Shown here one piece after another: positions 38,554-48,039 of a stretch of 64,000 nucleotides of DNA (position 1 is the first letter of the stretch; every line of letters begins with the position of its first letter). The notes under the pieces were generated by a model. The model was not told the DNA's origin. It did no database searches and was given only the letters and a program-made list of their open reading frames with translations. This stretch comes from Gracilibacillus caseinilyticus. Its GTDB lineage: Bacteria > Bacillota > Bacilli > Bacillales > Amphibacillaceae. A program made the position numbers and the translations under genes. The stretch lies in the NCBI RefSeq assembly GCF_022919115.1, contig NZ_CP095072.1:3658001-3722000 (forward strand), given 5' to 3'.

Positions 38554-39138
38554 TTACTGTGCAAGAAGTTCCGCTGAGTACGTTGCTGCCATTTCGGCTT
38601 CCATTTCAGAAAGTATTTCCGCTCGAACTTCCGCATCTAACTGCTCCAATACCGGAATTACAGTAGCTTGCTCCATATTGGCTAGAATGTCAGCGGCATT
38701 CTTCGGTTTCATTTCTTCAAACGTGACAGACATTTCCTGAAAGGCTTGATTGTCATCTTCACTTGCTTCTTCTTCGTTACTTGTTTGATTCAGCTGTTCA
38801 TTTAAGGAGCTAACGGTTGTTTCTAACTCTTCTATCGTATCCGTCTTCGTCTGCACTTCTGCTTCTAGCTCTTCCATTTGTCCCTCTAATTGTGTAATGG
38901 TATCCTCTTTTGCTAAGAGTTGATTTTCGTGTAACTCTTCCTTATCTGTTGTTACAGTGTCTTCCAGGAAAGGTATTTTATTAATCGTTTCTTTCGTAAA
39001 CTTTGTGACATTGACATCCGTCGCAAAGAGAATGATGAATGTCATGATTAAGGCAAAAAGTAAAGATACCACAATGACAACTAACCATTGAAACAAGCCT
39101 GGTTTTTTTTCTTTACTCTTCATTGAATTGGTGGCCAT
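38554..39138 (-). CDS. ylxF: YlxF/MotE-like flagellar protein
   Basis: A 194-residue membrane protein between fliJ and fliK, the ylxF position. There is one membrane helix (about 18-39). A long coiled coil follows (QLEGQMEELEAEVQTKTDTI and on). The C-terminal half is a MotE/MgtE-N-like helical domain with FEEMKPKNAADILANMEQ. Start at MATNSMKSKEKK (39138), with AGGTG upstream. MotE proteins act as chaperones for MotB-type stators, but the role here is inferred. Confidence 0.85.
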   Translation of the reverse strand: MATNSMKSKEKKPGLFQWLVVIVVSLLFALIMTFIILFATDVNVTKFTKETINKIPFLEDTVTTDKEELHENQLLAKEDTITQLEGQMEELEAEVQTKTDTIEELETTVSSLNEQLNQTSNEEEASEDDNQAFQEMSVTFEEMKPKNAADILANMEQATVIPVLEQLDAEVRAEILSEMEAEMAATYSAELLAQ

Positions 39139-39142
39139 TTTT

Positions 39143-39589
39143 TCACCTGCCCCTACTGTCTGTATACTGACGAATGGAAATCTCATCCATCATCATTGCT
39201 TCCTTATGCTGTTCTAATTGCAGAAATTCCAGTTGCTTATGCTGGAGCAAATGATCAATTTTTTTCACTTCCACATATTGCACAGTTACTTGCTCTTGTT
39301 GTTGATTCATTTGCTTTCTCGCCTGATCCACTTTACGTTGTACCGATAAAATGGTAGGGGCTAGAAAATCCAAGTATTGCTGATAGGATTGTAACTGATC
39401 AATTTGAGTTCGATCTGAGAGCGACGCCACGTATTGTGCTTCGATTCTTTCTTTCTTTTGTAATAATTCATATAAGAGCTCTGCTTGCTTTTCGAAAGTG
39501 GCGACAACCTCCTGTAATTTCATCTGGGCTTCCTGTTTCTCGTTTTCTCTCAACATTTTTATCTTTTCGTAACCGACAAGTTGTTTCAT
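39143..39589 (-). CDS. fliJ: Flagellar export protein FliJ
   Basis: Central-stalk-like coiled coil of the export ATPase complex. The 148 residues are almost entirely heptad-like helix. The N-terminal YEKIKMLRENEKQEAQMKLQ and the C-terminal MMMDEISIRQYTDSRGR match Bacillus FliJ (147 residues). Its ATG overlaps the fliI stop codon by one base, indicating coupling. Confidence 0.93.
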   Translation of the reverse strand: MKQLVGYEKIKMLRENEKQEAQMKLQEVVATFEKQAELLYELLQKKERIEAQYVASLSDRTQIDQLQSYQQYLDFLAPTILSVQRKVDQARKQMNQQQEQVTVQYVEVKKIDHLLQHKQLEFLQLEQHKEAMMMDEISIRQYTDSRGR

Positions 39590-40905
39590 TAGGATTGGCT
39601 CCTTCTGGCAATTTCCTCTAATTGCGTAATCGCAGTCTTATCATCACATTTGTCATCCATATCCTGTTTTAAGATGTTTAAAATGCTTGGCTGCAACTGA
39701 ATCGCTTGATCGACAACAGGGTTAGAGCCTCTTTTATAAGCACCAATCTGTATTAGCTCTTCATTGTCTTCATACCTCGCAAGGAGAGTACGGATTTTTT
39801 GGATTACGTCAAGCCGTTCTTTGGAAATAATTTGCGGCATCACTCTGCTGACGGACTTCAGTACATTAATCGCAGGGAATTGACCTTTTTCTGCAAGACT
39901 GCGATCTAGTATAAAGTGGCCGTCTAAAATCCCTCTCGTCGTATCTGCAATTGGTTCATTAAAATCATCGCCGTCTACCAGTACAGTATAAAAAGCGGTG
40001 ATAGATCCATTCATACTCGTCCCTGTGCGTTCCAATAATGAAGGTAACATCGCAAAAACTGATGGCGTATATCCTTTTGTTGTCGGCGGCTCACCGATTG
40101 CCAGTCCAATTTCCCGCTGAGCCATGGCTACCCTTGTTACCGAATCCATCATTAAGTTCACTTCATAGCCTAAATCGCGAAAATACTCACTAATGGCTGT
40201 TGCAGTATACGCCCCTTTAATTCTCATTAGTGCTGATTGATCAGAGGTGGCCACTACTACTATCGATTTTTTTAAGCCTTCAGGACCTAAATCTCGTTCG
40301 ATAAATTCTTTCACTTCTCGTCCACGTTCTCCGATAAGCGCAATCACATTTATATCGGCACTACTGTTACGGGCGATCATGCCGAGCAATGTACTCTTGC
40401 CAACACCGCTTCCTGCGAATATCCCGACACGTTGCCCTTTGCCGACAGTTAACATAGCATCAATTGCCTTGACACCTATTTGCAAAGGAGCTTGAATTCT
40501 TGGTCGTTGTAATGGATTAGGTGGTGCTTGCTCCGTTGGAAATAATTTCAATCCTTTAGGCAGATGTGAACCATCTAGCATTTTCCCGGTAGAATCTAGT
40601 ACTTTTCCAATCAGCCCTCTGCCTATTTTAATTTGCAATGCATTTTTCGTGGCTTCTACTAAACAGCCTGAACCGATATTATGAAGTGATGAATAAGGCA
40701 TTAGTAAAACTTTCTCATTATAAAACCCAATGACCTCTGCCATGATTTTTTCATCTTTTTTCTTCGTATGGATATAACACACTTCTCCGATTCTTGCTTC
40801 TGGACCTTTCGATTCGATGAGCAGTCCAATCACACGATCGACTTTTCCATATCTCTTATACGGATCCAAATGTTGAATTTCATCCAATATCATTTGTGTA
40901 TTCAC
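39589..40905 (-). CDS. fliI: Flagellum-specific export ATPase FliI
   Basis: Hexameric ATPase, related to F1-beta, that feeds the export gate. The Walker A loop GIFAGSGVGKSTLLGMIA and IVVVATSDQSALMRIKGAY are typical, as is EPPTTKGYTPSVFAMLP. I use the GTG at 40905: GGAGGAG lies 7 bases upstream and the length becomes 438 residues, equal to B. subtilis FliI. The open frame reaches 40926. Overlaps the end of fliH by 26 bases. Confidence 0.96.
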   Translation of the reverse strand: MNTQMILDEIQHLDPYKRYGKVDRVIGLLIESKGPEARIGEVCYIHTKKKDEKIMAEVIGFYNEKVLLMPYSSLHNIGSGCLVEATKNALQIKIGRGLIGKVLDSTGKMLDGSHLPKGLKLFPTEQAPPNPLQRPRIQAPLQIGVKAIDAMLTVGKGQRVGIFAGSGVGKSTLLGMIARNSSADINVIALIGERGREVKEFIERDLGPEGLKKSIVVVATSDQSALMRIKGAYTATAISEYFRDLGYEVNLMMDSVTRVAMAQREIGLAIGEPPTTKGYTPSVFAMLPSLLERTGTSMNGSITAFYTVLVDGDDFNEPIADTTRGILDGHFILDRSLAEKGQFPAINVLKSVSRVMPQIISKERLDVIQKIRTLLARYEDNEELIQIGAYKRGSNPVVDQAIQLQPSILNILKQDMDDKCDDKTAITQLEEIARRSQS

Positions 40906-41653
40906 GTGTGATCTCCTCCACAACATACGAAAGCTGGTTTCTTATTTCTTCCAGTTGAGTATCTACCGAAGCGTCTATTTTGCCAAAAGGCGTCTCAATC
41001 ATGATTTGTTCTCCATCCAAGATAGAAGATGGATAAATCATGAACTCGATATCTTTGATCAAAATCGCGCTTAATTCTTCTTTGTATTCCTGAATAACAG
41101 GGTAATATTGAGCAGAAACAAACAATGTCACAGAAGGATGTTCTTTGACCTGATTCATTAACGATTTTGCTAGTCCGACGAATTTTGAATGATCTTCATC
41201 CAGTGATTGCTGAATGATTTTCTCTGCTACCGCTAAAGATAAATTCAAAATTGTCTCATCACTTTCTGCAACAATTTTATGATATTCCTTGTTGGCGGTC
41301 TGCAACACATCCTGCGCCTCCGTTATTAATGACTGAAATTGCGTCGTACTATCCTGTTTCCCCTGTTGAAACCCTTGTTGATAACCCTCTTGTTGAGCCT
41401 GTTCTATGTACTGTTGGCGTTCTGCTTCCCAGTTGGTTCGGAGTTTGTCAATTTCTTGTTGAGCTTCGAACTTGAGTTGTTCTGTTTGCTGTAATGTGTT
41501 ATTCAACTGCTGTTTTGCATTTGCTATTTGTTTACTGATATCTTCTTTTTCTGTCGAAAACCCTTCATATTCTGAGCGAGAAGATGGGGTTTCGACTTTT
41601 CGTAATTGAATCTGTCTGGGCGGCAAAGAATGATGATTAGACAATAATATCAT
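40880..41653 (-). CDS. fliH: Flagellar assembly protein FliH
   Basis: Peripheral stator-like regulator of FliI. The middle is a long coiled coil with a GYQQGFQQGKQDS pattern, followed by the C-terminal domain with LNLSLAVAEKIIQQSLDEDH and GEQIMIETPFGKIDASVDTQ. The start is uncertain. An ATG at 41653 is very close to GGAGGAG; a TTG at 41644 has better spacing (9 bases). Both overlap the end of fliG slightly. Lies between fliG and fliI as usual. Confidence 0.9.
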   Translation of the reverse strand: MILLSNHHSLPPRQIQLRKVETPSSRSEYEGFSTEKEDISKQIANAKQQLNNTLQQTEQLKFEAQQEIDKLRTNWEAERQQYIEQAQQEGYQQGFQQGKQDSTTQFQSLITEAQDVLQTANKEYHKIVAESDETILNLSLAVAEKIIQQSLDEDHSKFVGLAKSLMNQVKEHPSVTLFVSAQYYPVIQEYKEELSAILIKDIEFMIYPSSILDGEQIMIETPFGKIDASVDTQLEEIRNQLSYVVEEITREYTNDIG

Positions 41654-42647
41654 CTCCTCCGCCTCTGGCGATGACAATTTCGCCAACTTCCTCCAGACGT
41701 CTGATCACGGCAACAATTCGCGATTGTGATTCTTCTACATCACGTAATCGTACTGGTCCCATGAATTCCATCTCTTCTTTAAACGTTTCAACCATACGAG
41801 TAGACATGTTACTGAAGACAACTTCCTTCACTTCATCACTTGCCACTTTAAGCGATAAGCGCAGGTCATCGTTTTCGACTTCACGTATTACTCGCTGGAT
41901 TGCTCTATTATCCAATGTTACGATATCTTCAAATACAAACATCCTTTTCTTAATCTCATCCGCTAACTCAGGATCATCAATTTCCAATGTATCCAAAATG
42001 GTCCGTTCCGTACTACGATCGACACCATTTAACACTTCCACTACGGATTGAATACCACCAGTCTGTGTATAATCCTGTGATACAGTAGTAGACAATTTAC
42101 GCTCCAAAATTTGTTCGACTTCTGCAATAATTTCTGGAGAAGTTGAGTCCATTACCGCAATTCGTTTCGCAATATCTGCTTGCATCTCTTGTGGTAACTC
42201 TGACAAAATTTGGGCAGACTGTTCCGCATCCAAATACGATAGAACAAGTGCGATCGTTTGTGGATGCTCGTTTTGAATAAAATTAATAATTTGTCCCGGC
42301 TCTGCTTTTCTGGCAAAATCAAATGGTTTCACTTGCAAAGAGGAGGTTAAACGTTTGATGATATCATCCGCTTTATCCTCTCCTAACGCTTTTTCTAAAA
42401 CAGTCTTTGCGTAACTAATACCACCTTGGGAAATATAGTCCTGCGCCATCGCTATTTCGTGAAATTGTTCGAGTATTTCTTCCTTTTGATTCCCATCCAC
42501 TTTCTTTACAGACGAAATTTCCAACGTTAGCTTTTCGATTTCTTCTGGCGTTAGATGTTTATAGACTTGAGCAGAAACATCAGGACCTAAAGAGATTAAT
42601 AAAATAGCTGCTTTTTGTTTGCCTGTTAATGTTTGTCTTTTTGCCAT
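41637..42647 (-). CDS. fliG: Flagellar motor switch protein FliG
   Basis: Rotor protein that couples the MS ring to the C ring and contacts the stator. The 336 residues are complete. The N-terminal domain starts LTGKQKAAILLISLGPDVSA, the middle domain has NEHPQTIALVLSYLDAEQSA with the EHPQ motif, and the C-terminal torque helix has RAIQRVIREVENDDLRLSLK. Starts 15 bases after fliF. Confidence 0.97.
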   Translation of the reverse strand: MAKRQTLTGKQKAAILLISLGPDVSAQVYKHLTPEEIEKLTLEISSVKKVDGNQKEEILEQFHEIAMAQDYISQGGISYAKTVLEKALGEDKADDIIKRLTSSLQVKPFDFARKAEPGQIINFIQNEHPQTIALVLSYLDAEQSAQILSELPQEMQADIAKRIAVMDSTSPEIIAEVEQILERKLSTTVSQDYTQTGGIQSVVEVLNGVDRSTERTILDTLEIDDPELADEIKKRMFVFEDIVTLDNRAIQRVIREVENDDLRLSLKVASDEVKEVVFSNMSTRMVETFKEEMEFMGPVRLRDVEESQSRIVAVIRRLEEVGEIVIARGGGDDIIV

Positions 42648-42662
42648 CTTAACTAACCTCCT

Positions 42663-44258
42663 TTAATCCTCGGAAATCCAGCTTCGCAACAGTTTGGCAA
42701 AATCTTCAGGTTTATCTGCTGCATATTTCTCTAACTGTTTCCGTCTGATAGTATTGTCGGAATCCTCAGCTTGCGTAATTGGCGGGATCTCCTGATCCTC
42801 ATAAGTCGTCGTTTCCATTTCTTCTACAATATCATTTTCTGCTCGATTTCTCCGAAGCATCCAAATAAGGACGATAATCGCTAAGATTAACAAACCTCCT
42901 ACAATATAAACCCACATCGGTATCGCTGTCGTAACAGTAGGAGTCGATAACGTATCCGTTCCCTCAAATGGTTGAAAAACGATCGAGACCTTTTCATTTG
43001 GCGTCACTTCACCATAAGATTTATCAATCGATGTGGCGATAATAGAATCCAATATAGAAGCGACACTCTCTTCAACATTTGCCTGCTCTTGAGCAGAAAG
43101 TAGTTCTGTTTCACCGTTTTCATTCAACCTTGAGTTATCGATCGCAACCTGAATACCTAAATCCCTGACTTTATAAGGGCTTTCGACGATATCTTTTTTG
43201 ATCCGGTTAAATTCATTGTTAACGGATTCCTTCACCAATTCGTAATCGCCGACATTCCCTTCAGTATCAGCTGGATAATTGGCAATCTCACCATCTTCTA
43301 CCCCAGCAGCACTGTCTTCAGGCTGGGCACCAGTGAATGACTCCGTTATCGTTTCGACACTGACAGGTAACGTATCATTCTCTTCGTCAACTGGTTCAAC
43401 TATCTCTTCTACTCTTTGCTCTTGTGTAAAATCAATATCCGTAGAAACAGATATAGCTACTTTGTTCATCCCAATCATAGATCCTAGCATTTTCTTAACA
43501 TTACGCTCGATGTCTGATTCAATGTCTGACTTAATTTGCTGTTGCGATGTATATGTATTGCTATTATCAAATGAATTTTCATTATTCAAATCAAAATACT
43601 CAAAATGTTGGTTCATAATGACGATATTATCATTAGAAAGGTTCGGTACTGATTTTGATACTAAATTATATAATGCATTAATCTCACTTGGTTCGAATTG
43701 ATAGCCAGCAGCTGTCTGGATTACAATCGATGCAGAGGAAGCTTCCTGCTGATCGCTGATAAACACCGGATCTTCAGGAATATTTAATTTGACTTCCGCA
43801 CCATCTATCCCTTCTATCTGCATGATTAAATTAGCTAATTCCGTTTGCATAGCGTCGAGTTTCATTACTTCAAATTCATTATCCGTAACACCAAACGAAC
43901 TATTCTCTGCAAAAAAAGAATAGTCTATGCTGCCGCTATCCGGTATCCCTTGTGCAGCAAGTTCTACTAGCAGTGAATCTGCCATTGCCTCTGGAACTTG
44001 CACACCTGTTCCGGATTCAGTAATCTCATAGCTTACATTACGAGCATCCAATTCTTCGGTAATTTGACCGACTTCCTGCAGTGACAAATCACTGTATAAC
44101 GGTACCATGCCGTTTTGAGAAGAAGTCCAGAACGCAGCTATAATAATAGCCGCTAACAACAAACCGATTACACCAAAAAGTAGCCCTTTTTGTTTTTTGG
44201 ATATGGAACTGTAAAAGCTAGCCGCTTTTTCCTTGTATTGCTTCAATTTCTCGTTCAT
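42663..44258 (-). CDS. fliF: Flagellar MS-ring protein FliF
   Basis: Membrane ring on which the basal body is built. The first membrane helix is near 24-44 (GLLFGVIGLLLAAIIIAAFW). Ring-building motifs follow (LYSDLSLQEVGQITEELDAR; DAMQTELANLIMQIEGIDGA). The second helix is near 437-459, and the C-terminal FliG-binding tail ends AKLLRSWISED. The 531 residues match B. subtilis FliF (536). Preceded by fliE. Confidence 0.97.
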   Translation of the reverse strand: MNEKLKQYKEKAASFYSSISKKQKGLLFGVIGLLLAAIIIAAFWTSSQNGMVPLYSDLSLQEVGQITEELDARNVSYEITESGTGVQVPEAMADSLLVELAAQGIPDSGSIDYSFFAENSSFGVTDNEFEVMKLDAMQTELANLIMQIEGIDGAEVKLNIPEDPVFISDQQEASSASIVIQTAAGYQFEPSEINALYNLVSKSVPNLSNDNIVIMNQHFEYFDLNNENSFDNSNTYTSQQQIKSDIESDIERNVKKMLGSMIGMNKVAISVSTDIDFTQEQRVEEIVEPVDEENDTLPVSVETITESFTGAQPEDSAAGVEDGEIANYPADTEGNVGDYELVKESVNNEFNRIKKDIVESPYKVRDLGIQVAIDNSRLNENGETELLSAQEQANVEESVASILDSIIATSIDKSYGEVTPNEKVSIVFQPFEGTDTLSTPTVTTAIPMWVYIVGGLLILAIIVLIWMLRRNRAENDIVEEMETTTYEDQEIPPITQAEDSDNTIRRKQLEKYAADKPEDFAKLLRSWISED

Positions 44259-44298
44259 TTTTTGCCCCCAAAAATCATTACTTGCATACTACTATTTG

Positions 44299-44601
44299 TT
44301 AGACTTGCATTCTCATCACTTCGTTGTATGCATCGACTACTTTTTTCTGAACTTGTACGCCTGTTTGCAACATAATACTCGCTTTTTGTGCGGTAATCAT
44401 TACATCATGCAAATCGTCAATTTCACCATTTGCCAGTGCTTGTGTCTTTTTGTCAGATTCGACCTGCGCTTGATTAATACTCTCTACTGCTTGTTTTAAA
44501 TTATCCGCAAAATTTTGTTGTGACTGACCAACTGTTTGGGTTGGTAGTGCTGTTGTTTGAATGTTGTTAGATTGGATATTTTCTAATGAATAGATATTCA
44601 T
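44299..44601 (-). CDS. fliE: Flagellar hook-basal body protein FliE
   Basis: Links the MS ring to the rod and is among the first exported proteins. The start MNIYSLENIQ (44601) has GGGAGTG upstream and gives 100 residues. The family motif DLHDVMITAQKASIMLQTG is at the C-terminal side, followed by VDAYNEVMRMQV. The frame is open to 44616 without a better start. Lies 21 bases after flgC. Confidence 0.96.
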   Translation of the reverse strand: MNIYSLENIQSNNIQTTALPTQTVGQSQQNFADNLKQAVESINQAQVESDKKTQALANGEIDDLHDVMITAQKASIMLQTGVQVQKKVVDAYNEVMRMQV

Positions 44602-44622
44602 TCTTTTCACTCCCACCCATTA

Positions 44623-45078
44623 TTATTTACCTATTTCCAGCGCCTTCATCAGCATGGTTTTGGATGCGTTAAGCGCTGTGACATTTGCCTCATAAGATCT
44701 AGTAGCACTCATCATGTCAACCATTTCTTGCAAAGGATCAACATTAGGTATTTCGACATACCCTTCTTCATTCGCATCAGGATGATTCGGATTATATACT
44801 AGCTGAAAAGGCTCATCGTCTTCTACAATATCTGATACCTTCACTCCGTTCCCAGCACTGCTTGATCCCGTAGTCGCCTGGTTGAGTACAGAAGAAAAGC
44901 TTTGTCCCTTTGAACCGAAAACCGTCATTTTTCTTCGATATGGTTCATATTCACCATTTTCATTCATGGTAGCCCTTGTCGTATCTGCATTAGCAATATT
45001 GGAGGAGATCGTGTCCATACGAAGACGTTGAGCAGTTAAACCACTCCCACTTGTATTAATTGCATTAAAAATTGACAT
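44623..45078 (-). CDS. flgC: Flagellar rod protein FlgC
   Basis: Proximal rod subunit. The N-terminal rod motif FNAINTSGSGLTAQRLRMDT and SNIANADTTR are typical. The C-terminal MVDMMSATRSYEANVTALNA pairs with it in a helical bundle. 151 residues, matching B. subtilis FlgC (150). Only 2 bases follow flgB. Confidence 0.97.
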   Translation of the reverse strand: MSIFNAINTSGSGLTAQRLRMDTISSNIANADTTRATMNENGEYEPYRRKMTVFGSKGQSFSSVLNQATTGSSSAGNGVKVSDIVEDDEPFQLVYNPNHPDANEEGYVEIPNVDPLQEMVDMMSATRSYEANVTALNASKTMLMKALEIGK

Positions 45079-45080
45079 TG

Positions 45081-45473
45081 TTAATTTCCTCCCCTAATGA
45101 CGCTCTGCAGACTGGAAAACTTCCCATTAATCCGATCGACTAGTGCCTGATAATAAATTTGATTTTTTGCCAAGTCTGTCATCTCTTTATCCACATCAAC
45201 ATTATTGCCGTTGTGGTTATATGTAGAACTCGTATTTGTTGTGACTCGAACAGCAGATGATTCTGTCGAAAAATCAAGATGTCTTGCATCCGTTCTGGAC
45301 GTTTTAAACCCTTTAGACAACTCGTCGTTAAGAATATTATTGAATTGCACACTTTTTGCTTTGTAGTTTGGAGTATCGACATTAGCGATATTATTGGCTA
45401 TGGTCTGGTTTTTTACTGAAGCATACTGCAACGAATTTTCTAATGATTGGATCGTTCCTCCAAATAAAGACAT
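45081..45473 (-). CDS. flgB: Flagellar rod protein FlgB
   Basis: Proximal rod subunit and first gene of the fla/che operon. Start MSLFGGTIQSLENSLQYASV (45473), with GGAGG seven bases upstream, giving 130 residues (129 in B. subtilis). The rod motif NNIANVDTPNYKAKSV is present. The frame is open to 45509, but that start lies before the ribosome binding site. Preceded by a vegetative-type promoter at 45532-45560. Confidence 0.96.
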   Translation of the reverse strand: MSLFGGTIQSLENSLQYASVKNQTIANNIANVDTPNYKAKSVQFNNILNDELSKGFKTSRTDARHLDFSTESSAVRVTTNTSSTYNHNGNNVDVDKEMTDLAKNQIYYQALVDRINGKFSSLQSVIRGGN

Positions 45474-45531
45474 AAAAAATCCTCCACTTTTTTTAATATA
45501 AACCGTCATAAAATTGAATTTCCTATCGAAT

Positions 45532-45560
45532 ATTGTAAAATAATTTCGATGAAGTGTCTA
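45532..45560 (-). promoter_or_regulatory. Vegetative promoter of the fla/che operon
   Basis: On the minus strand TAGACA (-35), 17 bases, then TACAAT (-10), each one base off consensus. The expected start is about 50 bases upstream of flgB, just beyond the codY terminator. I found no clear SigD box (TAAA-N15-GCCGATAT) and only a poor CodY-box match nearby. The rest of the 350-bp codY-flgB gap is AT-rich with no gene. Confidence 0.6.
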
Positions 45561-45713
45561 TGACTTATCGTCATATTCTGACTAAAGTAGTGCAAGTTTT
45601 TTAAAAAAATAGGTCAAAAGAATTATTAATGTTTTTGTAGTTTTAGCGAAAACCTAATTCATTGTGACCTTTGAATCATTCATGATTAGTAATAAAATAA
45701 CAAAAAATTCACA

Positions 45714-45751
45714 AAAAAAGTTCCTCACAACAAAATGTGAGGAACTTTTTC
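45714..45751 (-). terminator. Terminator of codY
   Basis: On the minus strand a 14-bp stem (AAAAGTTCCTCACA / TGTGAGGAACTTTT) with a 6-base loop, followed by more Ts. It lies about 75 bases after codY and isolates the fla/che promoter from upstream transcription. Confidence 0.88.
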
Positions 45752-45823
45752 CTTATATTGATCCTTAAAAAGATTACAAATTAACCATGCACACTTACAT
45801 TTATCACCAGTACAACTAACAAC

Positions 45824-46600
45824 TTATATATGATAATGCTTTAACTCTCGTAAGAACTTATCATTCAACACTTTAATATAAGTACCTTTCATCCCTAACG
45901 ATCTTGATTCAATAACACCTGCACTCTCTAACTTACGCAGTGCATTAACAATAACTGAACGTGTAATACCGACTCTGTCCGCTATTTTACTAGCAACCAG
46001 TAGTCCTTCAATACCATTTAACTCTTCAAAGATGTGCTCAATTGCTTCTAATTCACTATATGAAAGTGAGCTGATTGCCATTTGTACGACAGCTTTACTA
46101 CGAGCTTCTTCTTCAATTTCTTCTGTTTTTTCGTGAAGGATTTCCATTCCGACTACCGTTGCACCATATTCTGCTAAAATCAAATCATCATCATTAAAAC
46201 TATCTGACAAACGACTTAAAATCAATGTACCTAAGCGTTGTCCACCACCAATAATTGGTACAATAGTTGTTAAACCATTCTGAAACAAATCACGGTTCTC
46301 TACAGGGAATGCCGTATATTCACTTTCGATATCCAAATTTGTAGTGGTAGCTGTGATATTAAATAAATTATCGGTATACGTTTCTGGAAATTGTCGTTCC
46401 TCCAGCATTTTCTTCATTCGTTCATTTTCTATTTGCTGGTTGATCGCAAATCCTAATAATTTTCCTTTTCGACTGACAATAAAAATATTCGCTCCAATTA
46501 CATCACGTAATGTTTTGGACATGTCTGAAAAGTCAACGGATTTCCCCTTTGTCTTTTGAAGCATGGCATTAATTTTCCTCGTTTTATCTAATAGTTCCAT
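45824..46600 (-). CDS. codY: GTP- and branched-chain-amino-acid-sensing repressor CodY
   Basis: Global regulator of nutrient and stationary-phase genes; in B. subtilis it also represses the fla/che promoter. The N-terminal GAF domain binds branched-chain amino acids ([20 protein letters not shown] and the following region). The C-terminal winged helix-turn-helix has [20 protein letters not shown] near 205-225. The 258 residues match B. subtilis CodY (259). It follows hslU by 20 bases and is the last gene of the xerC-hslV-hslU-codY operon. Confidence 0.98.
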   Translation of the reverse strand: MELLDKTRKINAMLQKTKGKSVDFSDMSKTLRDVIGANIFIVSRKGKLLGFAINQQIENERMKKMLEERQFPETYTDNLFNITATTTNLDIESEYTAFPVENRDLFQNGLTTIVPIIGGGQRLGTLILSRLSDSFNDDDLILAEYGATVVGMEILHEKTEEIEEEARSKAVVQMAISSLSYSELEAIEHIFEELNGIEGLLVASKIADRVGITRSVIVNALRKLESAGVIESRSLGMKGTYIKVLNDKFLRELKHYHI

Positions 46601-46620
46601 ATTATTTCACCATCCATTTT

Positions 46621-48024
46621 TTATAAAATAAATTGACTTAAATCTTTGTTCGTTGCGATTGTTTTTAATTTCTCATTTACATAGTTTTCTGTAATTTCTA
46701 CATTTCCTATACCAATGTCAGATGCTTCATAGGATAATTCCTCTAATAACTTCTCTAAAATAGTGTGTAATCTTCTTGCACCGATATTATCCGTTTCCTG
46801 ATTCACCTGATAAGCTATCTCTGCCAAGCGATTGATGGCTTCCTCTGTAAAGGTAATCGTAATGCCTTCTGTCTCCAGCAATGCTTTATATTGCTTTATT
46901 AACGCATTTGAAGGTTCTTCCAGTATTCGTTTGAAATCAGCTACAGTCAATTTCTCGAATTCAACCCGAATCGGAAAACGCCCCTGTAACTCCGGTATCA
47001 AATCAGAAGGCTTTGCCATATGAAAGGCACCTGCTGCAATGAAAAGCATGTGATCTGTTTTAACCGGTCCATACTTCGTAACAATGGATGAACCTTCTAC
47101 GATCGGCAGAATGTCACGTTGTACCCCTTCCCGAGAGACATTGGCTGATTGCTCTTGCTTCACTGCAATCTTGTCCATTTCGTCAATGAAAATGATACCG
47201 GTTTGTTCGGCTCGTTCAACCGCTTGCTGTGTCACGTAATCCATATCAATTAACTTCTGAGCTTCCTGTTGTGTTAATACTTTTCTAGCATCCTTTACTG
47301 CTAATGTACGTTTCTTTTTCTTTTTAGGAAATAGCTGGCCAAAAGCATCTTGCATGTTCATGCCCATTTGTTCCATCCCTGATCCTTGCAGCATATCAAA
47401 CATATTAGCTGACTGTTCCTCGACTTCAATGGTTACCATGCGATCTTCTAATTCACCTAATTCCAACATTTTTTTCGTCTGCTGCCGTTGTTGTCTAATA
47501 CTGTTGTCGGCTTCCAAGGAGTTACCATTATCTTCTTGCTGTTCCTCATCTTGATTCGCATTCATAAAGAAGTCAAAAGGATTTTTTGAATTATTTGATT
47601 TCTTTTTCGACGGAACGAGCAATTCTACAATTCGTTTATTAGCTTGCTTCTCCGCTTTATCCTGTACTTCAGCCATTGCTTCTTCCTTTACCATTCGAAC
47701 AGCCGTCTCGACAAGATCCCGTACCATTGATTCCACGTCACGGCCAACATAACCGACCTCTGTATATTTGGTTGCTTCAATTTTAATAAATGGGGCTCCA
47801 ACTAATCTTGCTAATCTTCTTGCTACTTCTGTTTTTCCGACTCCCGTTGGACCAATCATTAAAATATTTTTCGGTACTATTTCATGACGTAATTCCTCAG
47901 GCAGCTGCATTCGTCGATATCGATTCCGCAAAGCAACCGCTACTGCTTTTTTGGCATCTGTCTGGCCAATTATGTATTCATTTAATTTTTCCACAATTTG
48001 TTTTGGTGTAAAGTCGATGGACAT
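46621..48024 (-). CDS. hslU: ATP-dependent protease ATPase HslU (ClpY)
   Basis: AAA+ unfoldase that feeds HslV. Walker A GPTGVGKT is at 58-65, Walker [10 protein letters not shown] near 268, and the pore loop GYVGRD near 90. The variable I-domain in the middle is rich in Gln/Glu/Asn. The C-terminus ends in the HslV-activating hydrophobic DLSQFIL. Start MSIDFTPKQ (48024) has AAGGGTG upstream and gives 467 residues, equal to B. subtilis ClpY. Confidence 0.97.
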   Translation of the reverse strand: MSIDFTPKQIVEKLNEYIIGQTDAKKAVAVALRNRYRRMQLPEELRHEIVPKNILMIGPTGVGKTEVARRLARLVGAPFIKIEATKYTEVGYVGRDVESMVRDLVETAVRMVKEEAMAEVQDKAEKQANKRIVELLVPSKKKSNNSKNPFDFFMNANQDEEQQEDNGNSLEADNSIRQQRQQTKKMLELGELEDRMVTIEVEEQSANMFDMLQGSGMEQMGMNMQDAFGQLFPKKKKKRTLAVKDARKVLTQQEAQKLIDMDYVTQQAVERAEQTGIIFIDEMDKIAVKQEQSANVSREGVQRDILPIVEGSSIVTKYGPVKTDHMLFIAAGAFHMAKPSDLIPELQGRFPIRVEFEKLTVADFKRILEEPSNALIKQYKALLETEGITITFTEEAINRLAEIAYQVNQETDNIGARRLHTILEKLLEELSYEASDIGIGNVEITENYVNEKLKTIATNKDLSQFIL

Positions 48025-48039
48025 ATCCTTCACCCTTTC

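Noticed and set aside
45571..45585. CodY-binding box upstream of flgB
   Set aside because: TTTAGTCAGAATATG matches the AATTTTCWGAAAATT consensus at only 9 of 15 positions, which is too weak in AT-rich DNA.
45474..45713. SigD promoter in front of flgB
   Set aside because: GACGATAA resembles a -10, but no TAAA lies at the required 15-base distance.
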